A stretch of DNA of 19,826 bases, taken from positions 1 through 19,826 of the forward strand of contig JBBRMQ010000057.1 in the NCBI GenBank assembly GCA_038230775.1. Reading direction: 5' to 3'. A program made the position numbers and the translations under genes. The stretch's first letter is position 1. Every line of letters starts with the position of its first letter. This document shows positions 1 through 7,302 of the stretch, piece by piece. This DNA is from JBBRMQ01 sp038230775. GTDB lineage: Bacteria > Acidobacteriota > Thermoanaerobaculia > Gp7-AA8. The notes beneath the pieces were generated by a model. It was not told where the DNA came from. It saw only the letters and a list, made by a program, of their open reading frames with translations, and did no database searches.

Positions 1-1
1 G

Positions 2-928
2 ACGCTATCTGGCGTTCCACCAACCGGGGCGCCGGCCACCGAAATCCAGTGGTTTCACAGGCGCTGCGGCATCCTGAACGCCTGGAAGGTCGCGACCGGC
101 GCAGGAGTGATCGTCGTCGATCTCGATTGGGGTTTCGACGTCGACCACCCCGAATTCGTTCGACGTTTGAGTTTCAAAAACATCATCGCTCCGGGACAAA
201 ACAATTCGATCGGTGATCTGTCCCACGGGACAGGCGCACTCGGCCATATCGGAGCGGCTCATGATGGTTCAGGCACGGCGGGGTTTGCACCGGCGGCAAC
301 CCTGTGGGCATGGCAGGTTGCCAGCACCACCCTCCCAGAAGATCCGCAGCGTCAGGCGAGCCTCCTGGCGATGGCGATCGACGACGCCGTGAACGCCCTC
401 CGGGCAGCTCGGACGCGCGGCATCATTAATATCGAGATGGAGACTGCATGTTCACGCCGGATTGATCAGGTCCTCATCATCAAGGATGCGGTGAATCGCG
501 CAATGCAGGCGGATGTCGTGGTTTGCGTACCGGCCGGCAACGACTCGTGCGATGCGTCGCTGAATGATTTCGGTCAGCGGTTCATCGGTTCTGACTCGAT
601 CGTGGTCGGCGCCACCGTTGAGTACATCGACAAGCGAACGACGACGAGTAACCACGGGAGCAGTGTCACCGTCTCCGCGCCTGGAGACGAGAACGACGAC
701 TACACGACAATGCCACTAGGCAACTACAGTCCCTATTACGGCGGCACGTCGGGCGCGTGCGCGAAAGTGGCCGGTGCAGCAGCACTAGTGCTTGAGGTCA
801 AATCCCTGATGACCGCGGCAGATGTGAAGAAGATCCTGGTCGCCACCGGTGCAGACATCCCATACAAAGTCATGGGACCGCGCATCGACTGCGAAGCCGC
901 CGTCAATGCGGCGGCTGCATTGCCATAG
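2..928 (+). CDS. Subtilisin-like serine protease (S8 family), 5' end missing
   Basis: The frame is open to the left window edge, so the start is outside; a GTG at 107 lies inside the catalytic core and is not the start. Numbering from the first visible codon, the full S8 triad is present: Asp42 in DWGFDVDHPEF, which aligns with the D-x-G...HP-D/E motif; His75 in SHGTGALGH; and Ser250 in GGTSGA. Asn180 in PAGND is the expected oxyanion residue. The Ser motif is GTSGACAKVAG and lacks the proline that usually follows two residues after Ser-x-Ala. The protein should hydrolyse peptide bonds; any signal peptide or prodomain would be upstream and cannot be seen. The last 26 bp overlap the 3' end of the convergent rsmA gene. 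Specificity and substrate are unknown. The family call is firm, the role is not. Confidence 0.9.
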   Translation, partial: TLSGVPPTGAPATEIQWFHRRCGILNAWKVATGAGVIVVDLDWGFDVDHPEFVRRLSFKNIIAPGQNNSIGDLSHGTGALGHIGAAHDGSGTAGFAPAATLWAWQVASTTLPEDPQRQASLLAMAIDDAVNALRAARTRGIINIEMETACSRRIDQVLIIKDAVNRAMQADVVVCVPAGNDSCDASLNDFGQRFIGSDSIVVGATVEYIDKRTTTSNHGSSVTVSAPGDENDDYTTMPLGNYSPYYGGTSGACAKVAGAAALVLEVKSLMTAADVKKILVATGADIPYKVMGPRIDCEAAVNAAAALP

Positions 929-1652
929 CAGCAAACTCCTCCAACCCCAACTCCTCGGCGCGCGCATTCTCGTCGATGCGCGCGCCGCGCATCGCCTCCA
1001 GCACCTCTTCGCGTGACATCCCCCGCCACCCGACCAGGTTGTTGACCAGCTTCTTTCGGCGCATCCGGAACGCCGCCGAGATCAGGTCGATCAACGCGTC
1101 CGACGCGAATGGCTTCCGATCGGGATCGAGCACCACCACCGCGCTGCGTACTTTCGGCGGTGGGTGGAACGATCCGGGGTCGAGGGTCATCAGCATTCGT
1201 GTGCGCGCGAATAGCTCGACGTAGAGCGTCAGGAATCCGTATTGCTCGTCGCGCGGTTTCGCCACCAGGCGATCGGCGACCTCCTTCTGCAGCATGAACA
1301 CGCCGCGGCGGAAGTGCGGGTCGGCGATCACACGGCGCAGGATCGGCGTGCCAACGTTGTAGGGGAGGTTTCCCACCGCGCGGAACGGTCCCTCGGGCAG
1401 GGGCGTCTCCAGCGCGTCGCCGTTCACGATCACGTCACCGAAACGCTCGCGTAATTTCGCAGCGAGCTCCGGATCGATCTCGATGGCCTGGAACGGTGCG
1501 CCCAGCGCGAGCAGCTTCTCCGTGAGAACGCCCTCGCCCGGGCCGATCTCCAGCACCGTCTCGCCCGGCTGCGGTTCCACGGCGGCCACAATTTTTTCCA
1601 CCGCGCCGCGGTTGCGGAGGAAGTTCTGTCCCCACTTCTTCTTCGGTCGCAC
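903..1652 (-). CDS. rsmA: 16S rRNA (adenine(1518)-N(6)/adenine(1519)-N(6))-dimethyltransferase RsmA/KsgA
   Basis: The product dimethylates two adjacent adenines in the 3' terminal hairpin of 16S rRNA, using S-adenosylmethionine, late in 30S assembly. From the GTG at 1652 the protein has 249 residues. The family signatures are GQNF (8-11), the SAM motif LEIGPGEG (34-41), acidic EID (58-60) for the ribose, GDAL (78-81), the catalytic NLPY motif (95-98) and FHPPPKVRSAVV further on. The open frame runs 52 codons further upstream, but that part lies antisense to moxR and has no family resemblance; GTG places the RPKKKWGQNF segment at the N-terminus, as expected. No Shine-Dalgarno is evident before the GTG. 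The start lies 15 nt from the divergent moxR start, and the 3' end overlaps the protease gene by 26 bp. Confidence 0.95.
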   Translation of the reverse strand: MRPKKKWGQNFLRNRGAVEKIVAAVEPQPGETVLEIGPGEGVLTEKLLALGAPFQAIEIDPELAAKLRERFGDVIVNGDALETPLPEGPFRAVGNLPYNVGTPILRRVIADPHFRRGVFMLQKEVADRLVAKPRDEQYGFLTLYVELFARTRMLMTLDPGSFHPPPKVRSAVVVLDPDRKPFASDALIDLISAAFRMRRKKLVNNLVGWRGMSREEVLEAMRGARIDENARAEELGLEEFAAMAMQPPH

Positions 1653-1654
1653 GT

Positions 1655-1660
1655 TAAACT
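1655..1660 (+). promoter_or_regulatory. Candidate -10 element of a leaderless moxR transcript
   Basis: TAAACT fits the TANNNT form of a -10 box and ends 7 nt before the moxR ATG. There is no Shine-Dalgarno before that ATG, and the gap to rsmA is only 15 nt, so a leaderless mRNA would explain the arrangement. No convincing -35 is visible. This is inference from spacing. Confidence 0.3.
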
Positions 1661-1667
1661 CAACACA

Positions 1668-2657
1668 ATGGATCAGACGACAATCTCGAATCAAATCGCG
1701 GCGGCGCATGAAACGATCGCCAGGTTGCGGGCTGAGGTGGGGAAGGTGGTGATCGGGCAGGACGCGATCGTCGAGCGGCTCATCATCGCGCTCCTCATCC
1801 GCGGCCACGTCCTGGTCGAAGGGTTACCGGGCCTGGCGAAGACGCTGCTCGTCAAAACGCTGGCTTCTTCGATCGACGGCTCCTTCAAGCGCATCCAGTT
1901 CACGCCCGATCTTCTTCCCGCCGACATCACCGGCACGCTGATCTTCGATCCTGCCGGCCGCAGCTTCAACGCGCGGCTCGGTCCGATCTTCGCGAACTTC
2001 ATCCTCGCCGATGAGATCAACCGCGCGCCGGCCAAAGTGCAGAGCGCTTTGCTGGAAGCGATGCAGGAGCGGCAGGTCACGATCAGCGACACCTCGTATC
2101 CGCTGCCTGATCCGTTCGTCGTCATCGCGACGCAGAATCCGATCGAGCACGAGGGCACCTACGCGTTGCCCGAAGCGCAGGTCGATCGTTTCGTGATGAA
2201 GCTGAAGGTCGGCTATCCATCCACGCAGGAAGAGCTGCAGATGCTCGCGCTCTATCTCGACTCCACCGCGCCGCGGCCGGAGGTGCATCGCGTGCTCCCG
2301 CTCAGCGAAGTGCAAGCGATCGCGCGCCTCGCGTCGTCGGTGCATCTCGACGAGAAGATCAGCCGCTACATCGTCCAGATCGTCGGCGCGACGCGCGATC
2401 CGGCCTCGGTGCGTCTTCCATCGATCGTTCCTCACGTCACCTTCGGCGCGTCGCCGCGCGCGACGCTGGCGATGGCGCACGTGGCCAAAGCGCGCGCCTT
2501 CATCCAGGGTCGCGCGTATGTCGTGCCCGAGGATGTGAAGAGTGTCGCGCCGGATGTGCTGCGGCATCGCCTGGTGCTCAGTTACGAAGCCGCGGCGGAG
2601 AACATCACACCGGACCGCATCATCGAGCAGGTGTTAGGCGCCGTCGCCGTCCCGTGA
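1668..2657 (+). CDS. moxR: MoxR-family AAA+ ATPase
   Basis: MoxR proteins are chaperone-like AAA+ ATPases that act on von Willebrand factor A (vWA) proteins encoded beside them. This 329-residue protein has the family's usual length. Visible motifs are Walker A GLPGLAKT (52-59), the typical MoxR variant; Walker B ILADE (112-116) followed by INRAPAK; sensor 1 in ATQNP (Asn157); and the MoxR-specific EHEGTYALPEAQVDRF segment. ASPRATLAM near the C-terminus matches the sensor 2/lid region. It is the first gene of a seven-gene operon with DUF58, batA, batB and batD-like genes, which fits the MRP/Bat type of MoxR cluster. The ATG lacks a Shine-Dalgarno, as does the divergent rsmA start 15 nt away. 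The family is certain; the physiological target is not known from sequence. Confidence 0.96.
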   Translation: MDQTTISNQIAAAHETIARLRAEVGKVVIGQDAIVERLIIALLIRGHVLVEGLPGLAKTLLVKTLASSIDGSFKRIQFTPDLLPADITGTLIFDPAGRSFNARLGPIFANFILADEINRAPAKVQSALLEAMQERQVTISDTSYPLPDPFVVIATQNPIEHEGTYALPEAQVDRFVMKLKVGYPSTQEELQMLALYLDSTAPRPEVHRVLPLSEVQAIARLASSVHLDEKISRYIVQIVGATRDPASVRLPSIVPHVTFGASPRATLAMAHVAKARAFIQGRAYVVPEDVKSVAPDVLRHRLVLSYEAAAENITPDRIIEQVLGAVAVP

Positions 2658-2667
2658 GAATCCAGCG

Positions 2668-2751
2668 GAGGACTGAGGACTGCGGACTGAGGACTGAGAT
2701 CCGCCTGTTTGGGAGGGCGGCGCAGTCCTCAGTCCTCAGTCCTCAGTCCTC
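2668..2751. repeat. Large inverted repeat built from 7-nt units (four per arm)
   Basis: The left arm (2668-2696) and right arm (2723-2751) are 29 nt each and complementary except for one position. Each arm is four tandem 7-nt units: GAGGACT on the left and CAGTCCT on the right. The 26-nt centre contains a second small stem, CCGCC/GGCGG (2701-2705 with 2716-2720). It fills nearly the whole gap between moxR and the DUF58 gene. It should fold as a long hairpin in RNA or single-stranded DNA and could attenuate or protect operon mRNA; that role is inference. The element at 12742-12820 has the same architecture with a different unit. Confidence 0.9.
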
Positions 2752-2760
2752 GACAATCCC

Positions 2761-3666
2761 ATGAGACTCTTCCGCTCCCGCCCTCCGCAGTTTCGGGTTC
2801 CGCTCACGCGCCGCGTGCGGGAGCTGGAGATCATCTCCGCGCGTCTGATCCGCGCCGGATTCGCGGGCGACTATCACTCGGCGTTCCACGGGCACGGCAT
2901 CGAGTTCTCGCAGGTGCGCGAGTATCAACCGGGTGACGACGTCCGCACCATCGACTGGAACGTCACCGCACGAAGCGGCACGCCGCACATCAAACAGTTC
3001 GTGGAAGAGCGCGACCTCACGATCCTCATTGCGATCGACGTCTCCGGCTCGATGGCCTTCGGTTCCGTCGACTGGCGCAAGTGCGACATCGCCGCGGAGC
3101 TCGCCGCCGTCTTCGCCTTTTCCGCGGTGGAGAATTCCGATCGCGTCGGGCTGATGCTCTTCGGCGACACCATGCGCCAGTTCATCCCGCCGCGCCGCGG
3201 CGGGCCGGCGCATGCGCAGGTGATCGTGCGCGCGGCCGTCGACGCTGCCATGCGCGGATGCCACGGCGTCTCCGATCTCGATCGCGCCGCCGCGTTTCTG
3301 CAGCGCGTGCAGCGCAAGCGGGCGGTCGTCATCGTGATTTCCGACTTCCTCAACCTCAACTTCGAGCGGACGATGCGGCGTTTGAGCACGCACCATGACG
3401 TGGTGGCGATCGCCGTCAGCGATCCGCGCGAAGAACGATTCCCGACTGGAGGTCTCGCGCGCCTCGCCGACGCCGAGACCGGCAAGACGCGCCTCGTCGA
3501 TCTCGAGCGCGCGGGCGTCGCGAAGCGCGCGGTGCAGCATCATCAGCAGATGGTCCGGCGGATGCGCTCTGCGAACGTCGACCTGCTCAACGTCTCGACG
3601 GCGATGCCGTACGATCGCGAGCTGCTCCGGTTCTTCCGCCAGCGGATGGTTCGGCGGCGCACATGA
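2761..3666 (+). CDS. DUF58 domain protein with vWA-like fold
   Basis: This 301-residue protein carries the DUF58 hallmark around FSQVREYQPGDDVRTIDW (49-66), followed by NVTARSG and then a vWA-like domain with the metal-binding MIDAS sequence DVSGS (93-97). IVISDFL later in the domain is a typical vWA strand. No signal peptide or strong membrane segment is visible, so it is probably cytoplasmic or peripheral. DUF58 genes are the usual second gene of MoxR operons and are thought to be MoxR partners. Its stop overlaps the next start by 4 nt (ATGA), so translation is probably coupled. The start follows a long palindrome, and no clear Shine-Dalgarno is seen in front of the ATG. The family is certain, the biochemical function unknown. 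Confidence 0.92.
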   Translation: MRLFRSRPPQFRVPLTRRVRELEIISARLIRAGFAGDYHSAFHGHGIEFSQVREYQPGDDVRTIDWNVTARSGTPHIKQFVEERDLTILIAIDVSGSMAFGSVDWRKCDIAAELAAVFAFSAVENSDRVGLMLFGDTMRQFIPPRRGGPAHAQVIVRAAVDAAMRGCHGVSDLDRAAAFLQRVQRKRAVVIVISDFLNLNFERTMRRLSTHHDVVAIAVSDPREERFPTGGLARLADAETGKTRLVDLERAGVAKRAVQHHQQMVRRMRSANVDLLNVSTAMPYDRELLRFFRQRMVRRRT

Positions 3667-4376
3667 TCCCGATCCTTCTCTTCGTCATGGCTCACTTCCG
3701 GCCGGCGTCGCCGACGATCGGTGATCCGATCACGATGCAGTTTCAGGGACCGGTCGTCCTCGATCCGTCGCCAAACTACGAGATCGTTTCGCGGCGCGGT
3801 GACACGGTCGTCATCCGCACCTTTCAACCGCATCCATTCACGGTGAGCGGGAGCGTGGCCGGCGTGCGATTTCACGACATGAACGTGCCGGTGAAGTCGG
3901 TGCTGAAGCCGAACGACAAGATGGATCCGGCACCGCTGAAACCGCCGCGGACGATTCCGTATCCGCGGCTGCCGTTCGTGGCCATCGGGATCGCGGCGTT
4001 CGCAGCAATCGCGGCATGGACCGCCGCTGCGCTGCGTCGTGACGCGGCAGTCGCGCGAGCGGTCCCGCTGCTTCCGCCCGCGGAACAATTCCGCGCCGCC
4101 ATCAACACGCTGCGCCGGAATCCGAATTTGCCGCTCCGCTGGTCGAAGCTCGCGGACGCGCTCCGCGACTACCTCGCCGAAACGTCTCCTCTCAGCCATG
4201 ACATGACGACGACCGAGGTGATCGAGCGGTCGGGGTCGGAGCCGATGGCGGAGATTCTGCGGCAGGGCGATCTCGAGAAGTTTTCTCCCTGGGGCCCGCT
4301 GCCCGCGAACTTTGACGCGATCGCGCAGCGCGCGCTGGCCCTCGTGCCGGAGCCGGCCGATGAGGTGGCGGCGTGA
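3663..4376 (+). CDS. MoxR/Bat-operon membrane protein (DUF4381/BatD-like C-terminal region)
   Basis: The protein has 237 residues. A short hydrophobic start (about 1-10) is followed by a beta-rich stretch (about 15-85) rich in valine and charged residues that resembles a small Ig-like or BatD-like domain. One clear membrane helix follows (about 103-124). The C-terminal part (about 138-215) is cytoplasmic and helical; its MTTTEVIERSG ... DLEKFSPWGP pattern is the kind of ending seen in DUF4381 and BatD-type proteins. Position three, after moxR and DUF58, is where DUF4381 genes usually sit. The start overlaps the DUF58 stop by 4 nt. A 175-nt gap with two palindromic elements separates it from batA. 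I place it by context and topology; no catalytic motif is visible. Confidence 0.75.
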   Translation: MIPILLFVMAHFRPASPTIGDPITMQFQGPVVLDPSPNYEIVSRRGDTVVIRTFQPHPFTVSGSVAGVRFHDMNVPVKSVLKPNDKMDPAPLKPPRTIPYPRLPFVAIGIAAFAAIAAWTAAALRRDAAVARAVPLLPPAEQFRAAINTLRRNPNLPLRWSKLADALRDYLAETSPLSHDMTTTEVIERSGSEPMAEILRQGDLEKFSPWGPLPANFDAIAQRALALVPEPADEVAA

Positions 4377-4380
4377 GCGT

Positions 4381-4434
4381 GTGTGCGGGGCCAGCCCTTT
4401 GGCTGGCCGGCCAGCCGGAGGGCTGGCCCCACAC
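4381..4434. repeat. Palindromic element, family 2 copy a
   Basis: Two 22-nt arms, 4387-4408 and 4409-4430, are inverted with no loop; the centre is GGCCGGCC. They differ at two paired positions, CTTTGG against CTCCGG. Outer GTGTG and CACAC ends extend the symmetry. The same element recurs at 14127-14178. It starts 4 nt after the preceding stop codon. Confidence 0.9.
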
Positions 4435-4463
4435 GAGCCCCTCGCGTACGCTCGGGGCAATTC

Positions 4464-4551
4464 GATGTCATTCCGAGCGTGAGCGAGGAACCGGTGTGGG
4501 CGGGTGGCACGATGCATTGGCCTGGTTCCTTGAATTGCTCGGGGTGACATC
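4464..4551. repeat. Inverted repeat of the GATGTCAT...CCGAGC type, family 3 copy a
   Basis: The left arm (4464-4492) begins GATGTCATTCCGAGC and ends GAGGAACC. The right arm (4524-4551) starts GGTTCCTTGAATTGCTCGGG and ends at GACATC. The outer 15 nt and inner 7 nt of the arms pair well, and the middle is diverged. Just upstream, 4437-4460 is another small inverted pair (GCCCC/GGGGC). The right end abuts the GTG start of batA at 4552, so the GGGGTGA of the repeat lies where a ribosome-binding site should be. A shortened relative lies at 10796-10824. Confidence 0.8.
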
Positions 4552-5559
4552 GTGACGCGGCTTGCCTCGCCGTGGTGGCTGCTGCTCGCGCTGCTGGTGA
4601 TCGCGCGCGTCGCGCTGCTGATCCGCGACCGGCGGCATCGCTTCGGAGTCTTCACGCTCTCATCGCTCACCCTCGTCAACCCCGGCACCTCGCTTCGTGC
4701 GCGGCTCGCAGGATTGCCGTTTCTGCTCGAGTGTCTCGCGGCGCTGGCGATGATCTTCGCGCTGGCGCGGCCGCAGCGGGTCACGCGTCTGGCGACGAAC
4801 GACCGCTACGGCATCGACATCGTGATCGCGCTCGACGCGTCGGGCAGCATGGCCGCGGAGGACTTCCGCCCCCGCAACCGGTTCACAGTGGCGAAGGAAC
4901 TGATCGGCGACTTCATCGCGAAACGGCAGGACGATCGCATCGGCATCGTCACGTTCGGCGTCCGCGCGGCGACGCGCGTGCCGATCACCTACGACCGCGA
5001 GATCGCGCAGGCGATCCTGGAGAAAGCGCAAGTGGGGGAGAACGGCGACGGAACCGCGATCGGTCACGCCATCGCCACCGCCGTCAACCGGCTTCGCAGC
5101 TCGAAGACGCGAAGCCGCGTGATCGTGCTCGTTACGGACGGCGTCAACAACTCCGGGTCGATCGAGCCCATCACGGCCGCGCAACTCGCCGCGAAGAACG
5201 GCATCAAGATGTACACGATCGGCGTCGGGAGCCAGGGGGCAGTGCCGATTCCGCTCAAGCGGCAGGATCCGATGACAGGCGAGATCGTCACCACATACCA
5301 GCTCGTGCGCGCTGATCTTGACGAGACGACGCTCAACGCGATCGCGCACGTCACCGGCGGCGAGTATTTCCGCGCCACGAATGCGAAGACGATGGGGGAG
5401 ATCCTCGATCGCATCGACAAGCTGGAGAAGAGCCGCCTGATCGGTCCGAAGAACGAGAAGGTGGACGAGCTGTATACGGGACCGTTAGGCGCGGGGCTGG
5501 CGATGCTGGCGCTCGCGTTGATGTCGGGAGAAACGATATGGCAGAAAATCTCGGCCTGA
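4552..5559 (+). CDS. batA: BatA-like vWA membrane protein
   Basis: BatA proteins are inner-membrane vWA proteins of the Bat (aerotolerance) operon and probable MoxR partners. This one has 335 residues. Two membrane helices lie at about 8-24 and 54-72, then a vWA domain with MIDAS DASGS (95-99), the downstream Thr in DGTAIG and the Asp in VTDGVNNSG, and a third hydrophobic segment near 310-325. The domain faces the periplasm if topology follows the family. The start is GTG; it directly follows an inverted repeat whose GGGGTGA stretch may serve as the ribosome-binding site. The 3' end overlaps batB by 22 nt. Tandem batA and batB are the normal arrangement. The gene name rests on domain order and neighbours. 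Confidence 0.9.
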   Translation: MTRLASPWWLLLALLVIARVALLIRDRRHRFGVFTLSSLTLVNPGTSLRARLAGLPFLLECLAALAMIFALARPQRVTRLATNDRYGIDIVIALDASGSMAAEDFRPRNRFTVAKELIGDFIAKRQDDRIGIVTFGVRAATRVPITYDREIAQAILEKAQVGENGDGTAIGHAIATAVNRLRSSKTRSRVIVLVTDGVNNSGSIEPITAAQLAAKNGIKMYTIGVGSQGAVPIPLKRQDPMTGEIVTTYQLVRADLDETTLNAIAHVTGGEYFRATNAKTMGEILDRIDKLEKSRLIGPKNEKVDELYTGPLGAGLAMLALALMSGETIWQKISA

Positions 5560-6512
5560 CGTTTCGCTCGATGCCGCTGCTCGCCCTGGCGCTGCTGGCG
5601 CCGATCGCGGCCGCGTTCCTCGTCGCACGCGAACATCATCGCGCGCGGCTCGCCAGGCGATTCATCGCCGAACGGCTGCGCGGCCTCGCGAATCCAATGC
5701 GCGCGATCCGGCCCTATGTGCTCGCGCTGTCGCTTCTGGCAGCAGTCGTTGCACTGGCCGGTCCACGAGCGGGCTTCACCACGATTCCGGTCGAAGAACG
5801 AGAAACGAATCGCGTCATCGCCATCGACGTCTCGCAAAGCATGGCCGCGGCCGACGCGGGCCCCTCGCGCCTCGATGCCGCGAAAGCGATTGCCAAGCGG
5901 ATCATCGAGTCGCATCCTGGCCGCGTGGCCCTCGTCATCTTCGAGATGCGATCCGACGTCGTGTCGCCGCTCACCACGGATGATGAGGCGGTCGAAGCGC
6001 TGCTCGACTCGATCCAACCCGGTGAGCTCTCCGACCCCGGCACCGACCTGGGCGTCGGGCTCACCGCGGCGATGCGGCTCATCGACTCTGACCCCGCGCA
6101 GAAAGGCGACATCATCGTCATCAGCGACGGCGAGGATCAGGGCACCAAGACCGCGGATGCGGTGCAGAAGCTCGCCGCGCGCGGCGTCCCCGTCTCCACC
6201 ATCACGCTAGGCTCAACCTCCGGCAGCACGATTCCGCGCAGCGAAGGCGGCGGCGATCTCCGCGACGACAACGGCGACGTCGTCTACACCTACGCGCACC
6301 CGGAGGCCATGCAGAAGGTGGCGAAGCAGACCGGCGGCCGCGCGTATGTGAATCCGTTCGGCGCACACGATCTCGACACGCTGGCCGCACCGCGCAGCGG
6401 CATCGCGCGCCAGAAAAACGTGCGCGTTCCCGTGGAGCGTTATCAGTGGCCACTCGCGCTGGCGTGCATCGCACTGTTGTTCGGATCGTTCGTTCATCGA
6501 GGTGCGGAGTGA
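5538..6512 (+). CDS. batB: BatB-like vWA membrane protein
   Basis: This is the second membrane vWA protein of the operon (324 residues). Helices lie at about 12-30 and 58-75. The MIDAS is DVSQS (97-101), the form commonly seen in BatB, with GTDLGVGL and VISDGEDQG completing the metal site. A last helix is at about 303-320. The ATG lies inside the end of batA, and GGGAG at 5526-5530 is a good Shine-Dalgarno 7 nt upstream, which decides this start. It should sit in the inner membrane next to BatA. The stop is followed by a 190-nt spacer almost wholly occupied by an inverted repeat before the TPR gene. Confidence in family is high; the cellular role of Bat proteins beyond stress tolerance in some species is unsettled. 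Confidence 0.92.
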   Translation: MAENLGLTFRSMPLLALALLAPIAAAFLVAREHHRARLARRFIAERLRGLANPMRAIRPYVLALSLLAAVVALAGPRAGFTTIPVEERETNRVIAIDVSQSMAAADAGPSRLDAAKAIAKRIIESHPGRVALVIFEMRSDVVSPLTTDDEAVEALLDSIQPGELSDPGTDLGVGLTAAMRLIDSDPAQKGDIIVISDGEDQGTKTADAVQKLAARGVPVSTITLGSTSGSTIPRSEGGGDLRDDNGDVVYTYAHPEAMQKVAKQTGGRAYVNPFGAHDLDTLAAPRSGIARQKNVRVPVERYQWPLALACIALLFGSFVHRGAE

Positions 6513-6521
6513 ATGGGCTCT

Positions 6522-6698
6522 GCCCCTCATCCCCGCTTCGCGCACCTTATCCCCGCACGCGGGGCGAAGGGCTACGACGGTCGCGCGACGCAGAGTTGGT
6601 TGGCCCTCGCGAGGTACTACTCATTTCGCGCTACTCGAAGTTCGTAGCCCCTCGCCCCGCGGAGCGGGGAGAGGGTGGCCGAAGGCCGGGTGAGGGGC
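6522..6698. repeat. Long imperfect inverted repeat between batB and the TPR gene
   Basis: The left arm (about 6522-6577) reads CCCCTCATCCCCGC ... GCGGGGCGAAGGGCTACGA. The right arm (about 6640-6698) is its inverted, diverged counterpart, TTCGTAGCCCCTCGCCCCGC ... GGGTGAGGGGCC. By eye roughly four in five positions pair. The loop of about 62 nt has minor internal symmetry. It looks like a MITE-like or REP-type element. GAGGGG at its right end lies 5 nt before the next start codon and probably acts as the Shine-Dalgarno. Confidence 0.85.
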
Positions 6699-6702
6699 CG
6701 CG

Positions 6703-7302
6703 ATGATCGCCGCACTCCTCCTCGCACTCAACCTCCTCGAGCGCTGGCGCGACACGAATTCGCACGCGTCGAACGCGCGCGGCGTGAAGGCATTCGAGCA
6801 AAAGAAGTACGCCGAGGCAGCGAAGGCGTTCGCGAAGCAGGGGCAGTCGTCCGTGGCGAACTTCAATCGCGGCACCGCTCAGGTTGCGGCGGGCGATCGC
6901 GAGCAGGGGTCGCAGACGCTTGCCAAGGCGCTCGAGGATCCGTCGCTGCGCGCAGACTCCTTCTACAACCGCGGCAAGAGCGCGCTCGACGCGAAAGCGT
7001 ACGACTACGCCGTTCACGACTTCACGGAGGCGTTGAAGGTGAACCCGCGTGACGGGGCGGCGAAGCGCAATCTGGAGATCGCGCTGGCGAAGAAACAGGC
7101 TGAGCAGAAACAGAAGGGCGGTGACAATCGAGACAAGAACGGCGCCAGTCCGAAGCCGCAACCGCAACCGTCCGGCGGCGCCGACACCCGCAAGGGCGAC
7201 CCGAACGGTGACGCGCTCCTCCGCTCCGTGCAGCAGCAGGAACAGGAGGAGCTGGCGCGCATGCATCGCGCGCGGCCGGAGCGAGTGCGCGTCGGATGGT
7301 GA
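6703..7302 (+). CDS. batC: TPR protein of the Bat operon (BatC-like)
   Basis: The protein has 199 residues. A short hydrophobic N-terminus (1-12) could be a membrane anchor or a rudimentary signal. Tetratricopeptide repeats follow: a partial one at about 25-45, then 51-79 and 84-117, the last ending in the typical ALKVNPRDGAAKRNLE. After residue 130 the chain is low-complexity, rich in Lys, Gln, Pro and Gly, and then ends in an acidic/basic helix. TPR proteins in this place act as assembly scaffolds, and BatC is the usual neighbour of BatB. The ATG is preceded by GAGGGG, which belongs to the end of the adjacent inverted repeat. The 3' end overlaps batD by 7 nt. The symbol is by position and TPR content, so it is tentative. 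Confidence 0.8.
   Translation: MIAALLLALNLLERWRDTNSHASNARGVKAFEQKKYAEAAKAFAKQGQSSVANFNRGTAQVAAGDREQGSQTLAKALEDPSLRADSFYNRGKSALDAKAYDYAVHDFTEALKVNPRDGAAKRNLEIALAKKQAEQKQKGGDNRDKNGASPKPQPQPSGGADTRKGDPNGDALLRSVQQQEQEELARMHRARPERVRVGW

Noticed and set aside
1653..1808. N-terminal extension of RsmA by 52 codons
   Set aside because: It is antisense to moxR, does not resemble RsmA, and the family N-terminus fits the GTG at 1652.
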